NCBI GenBank assembly: GCA_933822405.4
Contig: CAKOGP040001929.1
Location: forward strand, 1-13,310
Length of the DNA: 13,310 nucleotides
From: Cylindrotheca closterium
Lineage: Eukaryota > Bacillariophyta > Bacillariophyceae > Bacillariales > Bacillariaceae
Direction: 5' to 3'
Part shown: positions 1 through 8,150 of the stretch, piece by piece
How the letters are laid out: each line of letters starts with the position of its first letter
Position numbering within the stretch: the first letter of the stretch is position 1
Notes under the pieces: generated by a model
Seen by the model: the letters and a program-made list of their open reading frames with translations, nothing else
The model's database searches: none
What the model was told of the DNA's origin: nothing
Position numbers and translations under genes: made by a program

Positions 1-1
1 G

Positions 2-444
2 TTTTCTAGGGATTTGGTTGTGGTGGCTGCGTACCGACCTAACCCTCTGGGGACTGGCGAGTCTACCGTGTGGGCACAACACCGGAGTTTCTTTCGCTCC
101 CAAGGTCGACAGCGTGAACCAAGGGAGGCCTTTATGGTGGATTTTCTTCGAGCCATCACCCAATGGCGCAATGAAGGATGTGAAGTAATTTTGGGGGTCG
201 ACGCCAATGAGGACATCAGCTCCACTAAGTCCTCTTCTTTTCGCCAACGTCTTCGCGATGTTGGTATGGAAGAAGCTATCCTCCAACAACACCCCGGTCG
301 AACGGCCGCCACTCAGCACCGGAACAAAAGGGGCAAACCGATCGACGGCATTTTCACAACCTCTGGGGTGACTGTACAGGCAGGAGGCTACTACAACTTT
401 GATGAGTTTTTCTCCTGCGACCATCGTGGTCTTTGGATTGATAG
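2..444 (+). pseudogene. EEP (APE-type) endonuclease domain, C-terminal half, copy A
   Basis: The frame is already open at base 2, so the real start lies outside the window. This nicking endonuclease domain would cut target DNA to prime reverse transcription. Visible motifs are GVDANED at about 194-214, whose Asp (200-202) and Asn match the D-x-N metal and phosphate-binding motif of the family; KPIDGIF at about 334-354; and CDHRGLWID at about 416-442, containing the conserved Asp-His pair. The N-terminal half, with the metal-binding Asn and Glu motifs, is upstream of the window. Beyond 444 the frame stays open to 610, but its residues no longer look like the family, and the plausible continuation moves first to the next frame and then to the frame of the linker. 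Confidence 0.8.
15..444 (+). repeat. Inverted repeat 1, left arm (pairs with 5874-6303)
   Basis: This 430-base segment is the reverse complement of 5874-6303, which is also exactly 430 bases, with only scattered substitutions visible. Similarity ends abruptly at both sides: before 15 the two copies differ completely, and after 444 copy B jumps to sequence equivalent to 2218 of copy A. The segment is the endonuclease C-terminal half. Confidence 0.88.
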
Positions 445-501
445 AAATCTTTGGGCGGGTACAAACCACAGAAGACCCCGTAAACACCCCGCAAACTTAC
501 T

Positions 502-1495
502 ATGTTGGATACTACAGCAGTCCGCCGCTACCTGCAACTCGTTCACAAGGGCTACGAGGCATACTCCATCCCATCTCGCTTGGCGTCCCTACATCACCAA
601 CTACAACTAAATGAAGGGACCATGACAGCAACAATGGGTCGTCATTATAACTGCCTGCACCATCAGATGTACGTCGTACGGCGAAAGGCGGAGGAAAAAT
701 GTAGATGGGTAACTAATGGATCGGTGCCCTGGTCTCCTAAGATGCAACAGTTTTGGGATTGTCAATCCTTGTGGAAGATTCTTTTGAAGGGGAGGAAGGG
801 TTGTCGGGTGAGTTTGCGTAAAATCCGCAGATTGATGAAGAAGGTTGGTATACCGGACGCGTGGACAAAGACAACAACGGAATTGGAGGCCGCCCTCCGT
901 CAGGACCGGAAGGACTACCTTGAGGCTAAGACCCATTATGCTGCAAAGTGGCGCAAGGACTTTTTGACGGTGCAGGCGGCGCAGTCCAAAAAGAAACAAT
1001 GGCGGTCGCAAAAGGCCAGAGACCGTTTCCTGAGGTTACGGCGGATGAAGCAACGGGAGGAGGCGAGACGCCGCCGCCGCGCCCAGGCAAAAGGATCTAC
1101 TGGGGGATTACACGCGATTCAAGTCGAAGAGAGGCTGCCTTCAGGTGAAGTGGGCTTGCGGACTGTCTCTGAAAGGAGTCAAGTGGAACAGGGGTGCATG
1201 CAGGAGAATTGCGCACGATATGATCAGACCAGATTGCCTCATATGACCCCTCCAATGGACGCTCCATTGTACCAAATGTTTAATGGCCATGACGCGGAAC
1301 AAAACTCCCTCGCCCTTCTTGAAGGGCGCCTTCCTCTACCAGATGGCATTAAAAACCCAACTCGGTCTTTCCTTTCTCAGTGCAGGTTCCACAAAGATCA
1401 TTCTATGTCCCTTCTGGAGGTTTCTACTGAATATCACACCTACTTCTGGTCTCGGAATCCGGAACACAAGGGCTCTGAACCTCATGCCTGCATAA
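502..1495 (+). pseudogene. Linker between endonuclease and RT, copy A
   Basis: A reading frame of about 300 codons connects the endonuclease to the RT. It begins around LDTTAVRRYLQLVH and is strongly basic around 960-1090, with a run of Arg near 1069-1082. It then carries a segment around 1200-1390 (PPMDAPLYQMFNG, LEGRLPLPDG) that resembles the region just before the RT in related diatom polyproteins. In that frame the sequence ends at a TGA at 1528-1530. The family-like reading appears to shift frame around 1400-1440 (TPTSGLG) and again near 1494, where the RT begins. I did not choose a start codon because this is the middle of a broken polyprotein. Confidence 0.6.
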
Positions 1496-2966
1496 TGGCC
1501 ACTTTAAAGCTGGGATTCTCTCCCCTATGATCGCCCAGTGTGACGCCTTGTTTCGGCATATCCCTCTAACTACTGGGTTTGTTCCTGACAACTGGCGACA
1601 TTTAATGAATTTTGCCATTGAAAAGAAGCCTGGGGAGTTTCGCCTGAAGAAAATGCGAACAATTCAGTTGATGAACTCTGAATCCCAGGCCAATTATAAG
1701 CAACTTGGTCGTCTGGCCATGACTTATGGCGAAGACCATCACCTGATTGCTGATGGTCAATGCGGGTCCCGAAAGCACCGTCAAGCGATTGATCTTGCCC
1801 TGTTGAAGCGGCTGGTGTGGGACCTACTGATTCTCCAGCGTCGATTGGCAGGGTGGATTTCGAACGATGCCAAGTCATGCTTTGATCGATTTGTTCACTG
1901 GGTGGCAGTGGTTGCCATGATGCGGTTGGCCATAACATGGAATGCACTTTGGATGATGTTTGACACGCTGGCAACATCCACACATTGAGTACAAACCGGC
2001 TTTGGAGACTCCAAAGCAAGCTTCCGACCGCCGTCAATGATTCCTTTCCAAGGGTGCGGACAAGGCAGCCCCATCTGGGTCTCGGTCAGCTCTATTATTA
2101 TTCAAATGATGGTGGCAATGGGTTTTGGATTTGAGTGTCTCACTGCGATCAACTCTCACTTGGTCACAGCTCAGTCCTTCTGTTTTGTGGACGACACGGA
2201 CGTTATTGAGGCAGGGGCGTCGGTTGATCACTCCGGCGAGGACATCTGCCAATTGGTCCAGGCGGCTGCGTCCATGTGGGCTGGAGGAATTAGTGCTACC
2301 AGTGGAGCGATCAACACGGAGAAGTCCTTTTGGTGGTTGATCGACTTTGCTTGGGATGGCAGGAAGGGACAATGGACATTCAGGAGGAAGAATCAGTTGT
2401 TGCCGGACCAACGGCTTCAGATTCCGGGCTTGTCTGGCAAATTGGAATCTCTTTGTTGCCTTGAGCCAGGGGAGGCAGAGAAGACATTGGGAGTAATGCT
2501 CGCGCCACTCGAGGACCAGAAGGCCCATGTTACACATCTGAAGGGTATTGCCAAAAGGTGGGCTGAACAAGTTTGGTCTGGTCACCTTCACAAATACGAT
2601 GTGATCCCCTTGATCAAGTCCACTGTTATGAAGTCACTAGAATATCCAATGACGCAATTGACACTGGAGGCCGCAACATGGGTGGATATTATGAGCCCGG
2701 TTCTACAGGTCTGCCTGCCGAAAGCCGGCATCTGCAGAAGTTTTCTGCGTGATATGGTGTTGGCTCCATTGAAGTTCCAAGACCTGGGCATCCCACATCC
2801 GTTCGGCTCACAGGTTTCCAAGCATATTGAAACTCTCCTCCGTCATTCGACCAACAAGACAAAACCGCAGCTTTGCAAGAACATCAGCTCAAAACGGGCA
2901 CTTTATTCGGTATCTTTCAGCAGGATTATTGCAACACTGCCGTCTTGGCTTCCGATACATGGATAA
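1494..2966 (+). pseudogene. Reverse transcriptase domain, copy A
   Basis: This RNA-dependent DNA polymerase domain copies element RNA at the nicked target. In one frame from 1494 it shows GHFKAG and EKKPG near the start, then SNDAKSCFD at about 1860-1886 (motif A, catalytic Asp at 1866-1868). QGCGQGSPIW follows at about 2049-2078 (motif B), then FVDDTD at about 2184-2201 (motif C, paired Asp at 2190-2195), EKSFWWLIDF (motif D region) and KTLGVMLAP (motif E region). A single in-frame TGA at 1986-1988 lies between motifs A and B, and may be a CGA-to-TGA change. A frameshift around 2850 moves the continuation to another frame. All core catalytic Asp codons remain, but the gene is broken. Motif B looks slightly shorter than in relatives I recall. 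Confidence 0.88.
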
Positions 2967-3270
2967 AGCGAGTCTGGAAAGAACTGGAGAACATGGACAT
3001 CTATGTGGCCTTTGATTCTCCGGCCTTACCACTATGATGCGTTGGTGATGCTCTGCTTGTGGAAGTGTTTATGGATTTGGAGGTGAACCAAGATGATCTT
3101 GACAGAATTGTATCAAGAACGGGTTTCATGACTTGGACCAATACGATTCGTATGTTAGCAGTCTTACAGGTCTTATAGTAATTAATAGTAAAATAGATAT
3201 GATGACGTGTCGTCGGATGAGAACAGTTGGAACTTTGCGCACCAAGCTCATCAACTGTTTGTCAATTCCC
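2218..3270 (+). repeat. Inverted repeat 2, left arm (pairs with 4806-5873)
   Basis: This 1053-base segment is the reverse complement of 4806-5873 (1068 bases). The 15-base difference is accounted for by one gap in copy A near 2870. Identity looks like roughly 95-98 percent in the stretches compared by eye. It covers the RT from just after motif C to the post-RT region and beyond, through noncoding-looking sequence with several stops (3174-3190), and ends at the shared bases GTCAATTCCC. Confidence 0.9.
2850..3175 (+). pseudogene. Post-RT segment of copy A, shifted frame with TGA
   Basis: After the frameshift the family-like reading continues as GTLFGIFQQDYCNTAVLASD and then TWIKRVWKELENMDIYVAF, which resembles the region after the thumb in related polyproteins. 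An in-frame TGA lies at 3035-3037. The reading resumes as GDALLVEVFMDLEVNQDD and ends at a TAG around 3174-3176. Copy B has the same TGA at 5039-5041 on the opposite strand and the same preceding frameshift. Copy A lacks 15 bases that B has near 2870. Confidence 0.7.
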
Positions 3271-3420
3271 GATCGACTCATCGCGTTGTGTTTTGTTTAC
3301 CTTGAATTGATATCTTATCTTCTAGTGTAATCTTGAGCGTTCACCCAAGAATAATTATATTCTGTCAGATTAACAGGGAGTTGCGGGGAGTTTGCATCTT
3401 ATGCGTGTGACGCGCCGTAA
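3271..3420. other. Noncoding spacer between the two tail-to-tail LINE copies
   Basis: These 150 bases match neither LINE copy elsewhere in the window. There is no convincing reading frame, poly-A tract or terminal repeat. It may be the 3' untranslated end of copy B (read leftwards), leftover target DNA, or filler made when the inversion formed. Confidence 0.5.
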
Positions 3421-3771
3421 CTAGTTATTTTTATTCCGAATCAAACCGCACATGCCAAACGAAACAACCGAACAGAGCGGAGGTTTCCAAACAAAACCAA
3501 ATGACACAAAACCACACGTCTTGTGTTGGAAGAAGCGATGAAGAATATGGCGTTGAGGCGCCAAAGCGCGGCGGTAGGCCGTGCGTTCCATCCTCACCAG
3601 CTTCAACCACTCCTCACAATCTACCAGTGGTTTGTGCAAGACTGTCCGGCGCTTGACCGAAAGCATGCGTTGGACAACCTTAGGTAGGTCAGTTGGACCC
3701 ATATCAAACTGGTTGTGTATCCCGTTGTTGACCTGTTGGCTGCGCTCGTGTAACTGTACATTGTCCTCCAA
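3421..3771 (-). pseudogene. C-terminal tail of copy B polyprotein
   Basis: This frame continues the polyprotein after the shift near 3772. It reads NQFDMGPTDLPKVVQRML and a basic helical-looking stretch, LVRMERTAYRRALAPQRHIL, as in the ends of related polyproteins. It ends at a TAG at 3421-3423. The last 25 or so residues, rich in Phe, Cys and Val, may lie beyond the true end. Confidence 0.55.
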
Positions 3772-4357
3772 GTACCAAGTTCCGATGTTCCCACATCTGG
3801 AAGCCCAGCAAAATCAACTGATGCGAGAGGCGTGAGGCCCATAAGGTCGGAGAGCGTTGGCTCCCGCGCGACTGCAGATATTCCTCCTGCAACGGGGCCC
3901 ATTGGCGGGACAATTTTCCTTCCAATAGCCCTTGGTAGCCAATGCATTGCTGGGATTGGAAGGCGCTGCGCAGTCGACCTGGTACCACTTGGATGGACGG
4001 GAGGGATGGATCGCGAACCCCTTTAAGGGGGGAGAGGAGGGCATGTTTGATGGCCGGATCTGTCACTTGTGTTTCCAGCCATGAATCCAGGGCCACTATC
4101 CGGCGATCCCATTCAGCGCTGGTGGATGGAGCCATACATCGAGGTATGTGTAGGTGATCTTTGAACTCGCCACAGCATGGGCATGCGGCAGATGTGTCAT
4201 ATCCCCATCGTACCTTAAACTTGCCAACACCGCACATACCCACCACGTGCTTTGTGGTCCAGCGTTTGACGCCCGCTGGGAGAGATCGCATGGCCCGGGC
4301 CAGACTGGTCCAGTTGGTTTCCGACTCCGCCTCTGGGGTGACCATGAGTTTCTCGCG
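3704..4357 (-). pseudogene. C-terminal zinc-binding domain of copy B polyprotein
   Basis: Continuing in the same frame after the TAG at 4358, about 215 codons remain open. They include TTKHVVGMCGVGKF, then a Cys/His cluster around 4136-4183 (C-P-C-C, followed by H-x-H and a Cys), and later GLLEGKLSRQW and FQMWEHRNLVL. A C-terminal Cys/His motif of this kind in non-LTR elements is thought to bind nucleic acid. Near 3772 the family-like reading moves to another frame, and the original frame ends at 3704. Confidence 0.72.
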
Positions 4358-4790
4358 CTATCGCTTGCGTAGGACGGGAAGCGCCACCAGCTCTTGGATG
4401 TAGTCTGGGTCCAAGCGAGACTGCTTAACGTCTCCAATATGGAGAGCGGCCAACTCAGTAAAGAAGCGGGCATTGGGTGCAATCAGTTGGTTAGAAGCCT
4501 TCAACTGATGGCGGTATGCCACTGCCAAATTATCCACTTCAACATTCCTTTTGGACCACCAAGACAGGGACGAGAAGGACGTAGCATGGTCAAGGTGACC
4601 ATACACATGACTAGGCTCCCACGATGCTTTGGAGCGCGCAAGGGCCTCGCGGAGGGAAGAGACCAGGTCAAACTGCGCCTGTTGGGGAGTGACTTGATTA
4701 TCGCTAAAGGTATTGAGAAGGGCGGAAAACCCATTGCACACAATCCTTATGCGGGGTTTAGATTGGAGCGTCGGCGCCCACTTAGCAACC
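4358..4790 (-). pseudogene. RNase H-like region of copy B
   Basis: On the minus strand, from about 4770, the frame reads KWAPTLQSKPRIRIVCNGFS. It later contains HVYGHLDHATSF and SKRNVEVDNLAVAY. The GH..D and N-x-x-x-D spacing resembles the last conserved blocks of RNase H-like domains in non-LTR elements, which remove the RNA strand from RNA-DNA hybrids. The N-terminal part is degraded: a stop and a shift lie around 4780-4800. The frame ends at an in-frame TAG at 4358-4360, after which the same frame continues into the zinc-binding segment. Confidence 0.6.
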
Positions 4791-4805
4791 AGTCAACAAC
4801 CAATT

Positions 4806-5873
4806 GGGAATTGACAGACAGTTGATGCGCTTGGTGCGCAAAGTTCCAACTGTTCTCATCCAACGACACGTCATCATATCTATTTTACTATTAATTACTA
4901 TAAGACCCGTAAGACTGCTAACATACGAATCGTATTGGTCCAAGTCATGAAACCCGTTCTTGATACAATTCTGTCAAGATCGTCTTGGTTCACCTCCAAA
5001 TCCATAAACACTTCCACAAGCAGAGCATCACCGACGCATCATAGTGGTAAGGCCGGAGAATCAAAGGCCACATAGATGTCCATGTTCTCCAGTTCTTTCC
5101 AGACTTGCTTTATCCATGTATCAGAAGCCAAGACGGCAGTGTTGCAATAATCCTGCTGAAAGATACCGAACAAAGTGCCCATTTTGAGCTGATGTTCTTG
5201 CAAAGCGGCTTCCAGGTAGGCTCCGGTTTTGTCTTGTTGGTCGAATGACGGAGGAGAGTTTCAATATGCTTGGAAACCTGTGAGCCGAACAGATGTGGGA
5301 TGCCCAGGCCTTGGAACTTCAATGGAGCCAACACCATATCACGCAGAAAACTTCTGCAGATGCCGGCTTTCGGCAGGCAGACCTGTAGAACCGGGCTCAT
5401 AATATCCACCCATGTTGCGGCCTCCAGTGTCAATTGCGTCATTGGATATTCTAGTGACTTCATAACAGTGGACTTGATCAAGGGGATCACATCGTATTTG
5501 TGAAGGTGACCAGACCAAACTTGTTCAGCCCACCTTTTGGCAATACCCTTCAGATGTGTAACATGGGCCTTCTGGTCCTCGAGTGGCGCGAGCATTACTC
5601 CCAATGTCTTCTCTGCCTCCCCTGGCTCAAGGCAACAAAGAGATTCCAACTTGCCAGACAAGCCTGGAATCTGAAGCCGGTGGTCCGGCAACAACTGATT
5701 CTTCCTCCTGAATGTCCATTGTCCCTTCCCGCCATCCCAAGCAAAGTCGATCAAGCACCAAAAGGACTTCTCCGGATTGATCGCTCCGCCCGTAGCACTA
5801 ATTCCTCCAGCCCACATGGACGCAGCCGCCTGGACCAATTGGCAGATGTCCTTGCCGGAGTGATCAACCGACG
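4806..5873 (-). repeat. Inverted repeat 2, right arm (pairs with 2218-3270)
   Basis: Reverse complement of 2218-3270 with one extra 15-base piece near 5205-5225. Similarity ends after GGGAATTGAC at 4806; beyond that copy B continues into its RNase H-like region while copy A enters an unrelated spacer. Confidence 0.9.
4920..5873 (-). pseudogene. RT C-terminal part and post-RT region, copy B
   Basis: The frame opens at the 5873/5874 junction and reads through GGAINPEKSFWCLIDFAWDG, KTLGVMLAP and LPKAGICRSFLRDMVLAPLK, matching copy A after motif C. The catalytic motifs A, B and C are absent. Two positions (ATGGA and PEKS) match the usual family sequence here but are altered in copy A, so the copies have mutated separately. 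The frame runs to 5110 in a wrong register; the family-like reading shifts at about 5240 to GTLFGIFQQDYCNTAVLASD. An in-frame TGA at 5039-5041 is shared with copy A. Confidence 0.8.
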
Positions 5874-6303
5874 CTATCTATCCAAAGACCACGATGGTCG
5901 CAGGAGAAAAACTCATCAAAGTTGTAGTAGCCTCCTGCCTGTACAGTCACCCCAGAGGTTGTGAAAATGCCGTCAATCGGTTTGCCCCTATTGTTCCGGT
6001 GCTGAGTGGCTGCCGTTCGACCGGGGTGTCGTTGGAGGATAGCTTCTTCCATACCAACATCGCAAAGACGTTGGCGAAAAGAAGAGGACTTAGTGGAGCT
6101 GATGTCCTCATTGGCGTTGACCCCCAAAATTACTTCACATCCTTCATCGCGCCATTGGGTGATGGCTTGAAGAAGATCCACCATAAAGGCCTCCCTTGGT
6201 TCACGCTGTCGACCTTGGGAGCAAAAGAAACTCCGGTGTTGTGCCCACACGGTAGACTCGCCAGTCCCCAGAGGGTTAGGCCAGTACGCAGCCACCACAA
6301 CCA
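5874..6303 (-). pseudogene. EEP endonuclease C-terminal half, copy B
   Basis: Same domain segment as 15-444, in one open frame. The D-x-N motif is changed to N-A-N: the Asp codon GAC of copy A is AAC here (6116-6118), so the expected metal-binding Asp is lost. The KPIDGIF and CDHRGLWID motifs are kept. Immediately after GLWID the sequence jumps to post-motif-C RT sequence in the wrong frame and meets a stop at 5864-5866. Confidence 0.8.
5874..6303 (-). repeat. Inverted repeat 1, right arm (pairs with 15-444)
   Basis: Reverse complement of 15-444, the same length of 430 bases, with scattered substitutions and no length change. Its two ends coincide with the two deletion junctions of copy B. 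Confidence 0.88.
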
Positions 6304-7200
6304 CTGGAAGACTGGCTTCCTGTGTTCCTGTTGGGGTGCCAGCAATGATGTGAACAGCGTCAGACATGACCACTTGTTGGCGAGGAGGAGTGGCATCCGA
6401 AGGTGGAGTTTGTTGGTAGGGATTGGACCGACCCTGTGGTGGCGTCAGTTCCGTTTGCATCTGGACAGAGGGAGACGGGCGCGAATTGTGGGCCTTTGCA
6501 CCTTTTGGGTTCTCTGGAGTAGATGCAGGGCACTTCTTAGACTTGGACTGAGCTTTGGATATTTTTGACTCTTGTTCTAGTCGCTCGAATTCCTCAACAA
6601 TGGGAGGAATGATTGTAGGGCCAGTCCAAGGATGGGCAAAGAATTTGGCTGCCGCTAGCCACATCCACGTCAACGGCTCGGCGCGTTGAACAATTAATGT
6701 TGGGTCGAACACGAGCGCGAATTCCCAAAAGCAAGGCAACTTTTTGTCAGTTTTGATAACGCGTTGGGCCGTTGCCAGATCAAACACAACCGTGGGGCAC
6801 TGTGTCGCGAGACGAAGAAAGTACTCGCGAAGAGACCAGGATCCTTCGTTGTTGTCTGCGTCTTTGAGGTCTCCAAGTGAAAACAGATTCTGTATGCTGG
6901 ACCGAAGCTGGGGCATCAAACCACCGAGTGATGGGTCGTACACCTTCAAGCCAGACAGGATTAACACAGCGATTTTGTCCTAGGAATGAGCATCTGCTTG
7001 GTCCGTACTAGCTTCCGCCCACCATCCGGGGCATTTGGATATTGCCCGACCAGAGTGATCCGCGGTGCGAGAGGACCAAGTGATGAATGCTTCATTCCCA
7101 AAAACCTCCTTCCTCCAAGCCTTCTTGTAGAGCCGGTGAAACTTTGACACCTTGAGTTTTTTGGTGTAGGCAACGAGCGGCCGTCCTTGCACTGCGCCAT
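6304..7200 (-). pseudogene. N-terminal region and Pro-rich linker of copy B
   Basis: The minus-strand frame reads GRPLVAYTKKLKVSKFHRLY from about 7185 and continues to an in-frame TAG at 6980-6982. It resumes as DKIAVLILSGLKVYDPSLGG and stays open into the endonuclease segment. Around 6900-6590 it is globular-looking, with aromatic residues (PLTWMWLAAAKFFAHPW). From about 6580 to 6310 it is rich in Pro, Ser, Thr and Gln with a basic stretch (KSKK). I recognise no domain. It could be the N-terminal part of the element polyprotein or another element joined by the deletion at 6303/6304. No start codon can be defended; the frame is open further upstream, towards the palindrome. Confidence 0.55.
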
Positions 7201-7462
7201 CCTTGGCGGATTCGACGCAAGTATGCCAAACGCAAGTCTGTCGGACAATCTACATCTACACAAAAAGGGAATGACCGTATACAAGTGTGATATTGATGTT
7301 GTGTACGATGCAGTAGGGAATAATACAAGATGTCCCAAAGTACTGCATTCAACACAGAATCCTTGTAGAAGTCGAATCGAGTTCTGTAAACAAGGGATTT
7401 TCCAAGGGAAAATTGTTGAACTCACTTTTGTGATTGAATCATCAATTCAAGCCAAACATTAA
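7187..7462 (+). pseudogene. Open frame in the palindrome left arm, unidentified
   Basis: A 91-codon plus-strand frame ending at a TAA (7460-7462), most of it within the left arm. Its middle and last words correspond to those of the right-arm frame, with different residues between them because of small indels. The first 15 codons lie outside the palindrome, antisense to the N-terminal region of copy B. Best read as a damaged copy of the same coding fragment as the right arm rather than as a gene. Confidence 0.35.
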
Positions 7463-8025
7463 TCAAATAGGAACAATTTCACTCAAAGTATACCTAGACA
7501 CAGGAGAACTATTGTCGTGAAAGTGTTGTACAGTCGATTGCAAATTTAGATTGCAGAGAGTTTGTTCTGAGCGCTAAAGGCACTCACACTAGAGCACATT
7601 TTGCTTTATTCTAACAGCTGTCATGCCCATTTACCATATGGAGGTGAGTCCAATACTAGAAATAAGCAGACTGTGCTCTTTTGTGATTGCCTTTAGCACT
7701 CAGAACAAACTCTCTGTTTCTCTAAATTTGCAATCGACTGTACAACATTTCCACAAGAATAGTTCTCCTGTATTAGGTATACTTGAGTGAAATTGTTCTC
7801 GTTTGATTAATTTTTGGCTTGAATTGATGATTCAATCAGAAAAGTGAGTTGAAAGGATTTCCTTCTGGGAAATCCCTTTTTTACAGAACTCAATCCGACT
7901 TCTACGAGGATTCTCTGTTGACTACAGTTGGTAATATTCCCTACTGCATCATGCACATCATTGATATACCACTTGTTTAGGGTCATTTGATTTGTGTGTG
8001 GATATTGCTTGTCCGCCAGTCTTTT
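7232..8025. repeat. Near-palindrome (long inverted repeat), about 0.8 kb
   Basis: The left arm (about 7232-7615) is an imperfect reverse complement of the right arm (about 7653-8025), centred near 7630-7635. Matched anchors include CGGACAA at 7242-7248 with TTGTCCG at 8009-8015, ATGACC at 7271 with GGTCAT at 7981-7986, and GAGCACA at 7592-7598 with TGTGCTC at 7672-7678. Substitutions and small indels are spread along the arms. The loop is about 37 bases. Clear terminal motifs, target duplications or a transposase are not visible, so a fold-back or MITE-like element is possible but not shown. Confidence 0.88.
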
Positions 8026-8034
8026 GTCAAATGC
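7807..8034 (-). pseudogene. Open frame in the palindrome right arm, unidentified
   Basis: On the minus strand the right arm is open for 75 codons, from just after a TGA at 8035-8037 to a TAA at 7807-7809. It reads AFDKRLADKQYPHTNQ, NKWYINDVHDAVGN and LTFLIESSIQAKN before the stop. The left arm, read on the plus strand, gives related words (VVYDAVGNN, LTFVIESSIQAKH) and the same stop, but appears frameshifted in between. The shared words and shared stop suggest both arms derive from the end of a coding sequence. I do not recognise the protein. An inverted copy of noncoding DNA that happens to be open is the alternative. Confidence 0.4.
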
Positions 8035-8150
8035 TCACAGCACGATCAAAATTGGATCATGCATGTCAAAACTTTGTACTTGAATAGTTTTCAAGGAACA
8101 TAAAACTCATGTTTTGTCATATCCCAACAAGCATGAGGTATGACTTGATC
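8026..8150. other. Noncoding gap between palindrome and protein relic
   Basis: No frame, repeat or motif is convincing here. The N-terminal half expected from comparison with the frame at 11516 is not present, so the relic that follows is truncated at its 5' side. Confidence 0.5.

Larger units (their letters stand above)
1..3270 (+). mobile_element. LINE-type retrotransposon copy A, decayed, cut at both ends
   Basis: This plus-strand stretch holds, in order, the C-terminal half of an endonuclease/exonuclease/phosphatase (EEP) domain, a basic linker and a reverse transcriptase, which is the order of a non-LTR retrotransposon polyprotein. The left end runs off the window. The right end stops abruptly at 3270, where similarity to copy B is lost, so the RNase H-like and C-terminal zinc-binding parts present in B are missing here. 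Coding is broken by frameshifts near 440, 495, 1400-1490 and 2850 and by in-frame TGA codons at 1986 and 3035. No poly-A tail or target-site duplication is visible. The family resembles diatom LINE-like polyproteins; this is recognition by motif, not a database match. Confidence 0.85.
3421..7200 (-). mobile_element. LINE-type retrotransposon copy B, internally deleted
   Basis: Read on the minus strand from about 7200 down to 3421, this is a second copy of the element in copy A. The order is an unidentified N-terminal region, a Pro/Ser/Gln-rich linker, the C-terminal half of an EEP endonuclease, the RT thumb and post-RT region, an RNase H-like region, a Cys/His zinc-binding segment and a C-terminal tail. 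Two internal junctions mark deletions: 6303/6304, where the endonuclease N-terminal half is missing, and 5873/5874, where 1773 bases present in copy A (445-2217), including RT motifs A to C, are missing. In-frame stops lie at 6980, 5039 and 4358 and a frameshift near 3772, so it cannot make a working polyprotein. The outer 5' boundary is uncertain. Confidence 0.85.

Noticed and set aside
607..1011. Minus-strand 134-codon frame
   Set aside because: Antisense to the basic linker of copy A; the plus-strand reading fits the known polyprotein order.
1986..1988. TGA as a recoded sense codon, since it recurs within good coding sequence
   Set aside because: TAA and TAG also interrupt frames in the window and frameshifts are frequent; decay explains all of them.
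445..2217. The segment missing from copy B as a spliced intron
   Set aside because: The ends lack GT...AG or a related signal, and the segment encodes the RT core, so a deletion in B is the simpler reading.
5500..6568. Plus-strand open frames of 154 and 224 codons
   Set aside because: They are antisense to the RT and endonuclease segments of copy B, and the first has an equivalent opposite copy A; no family resemblance.
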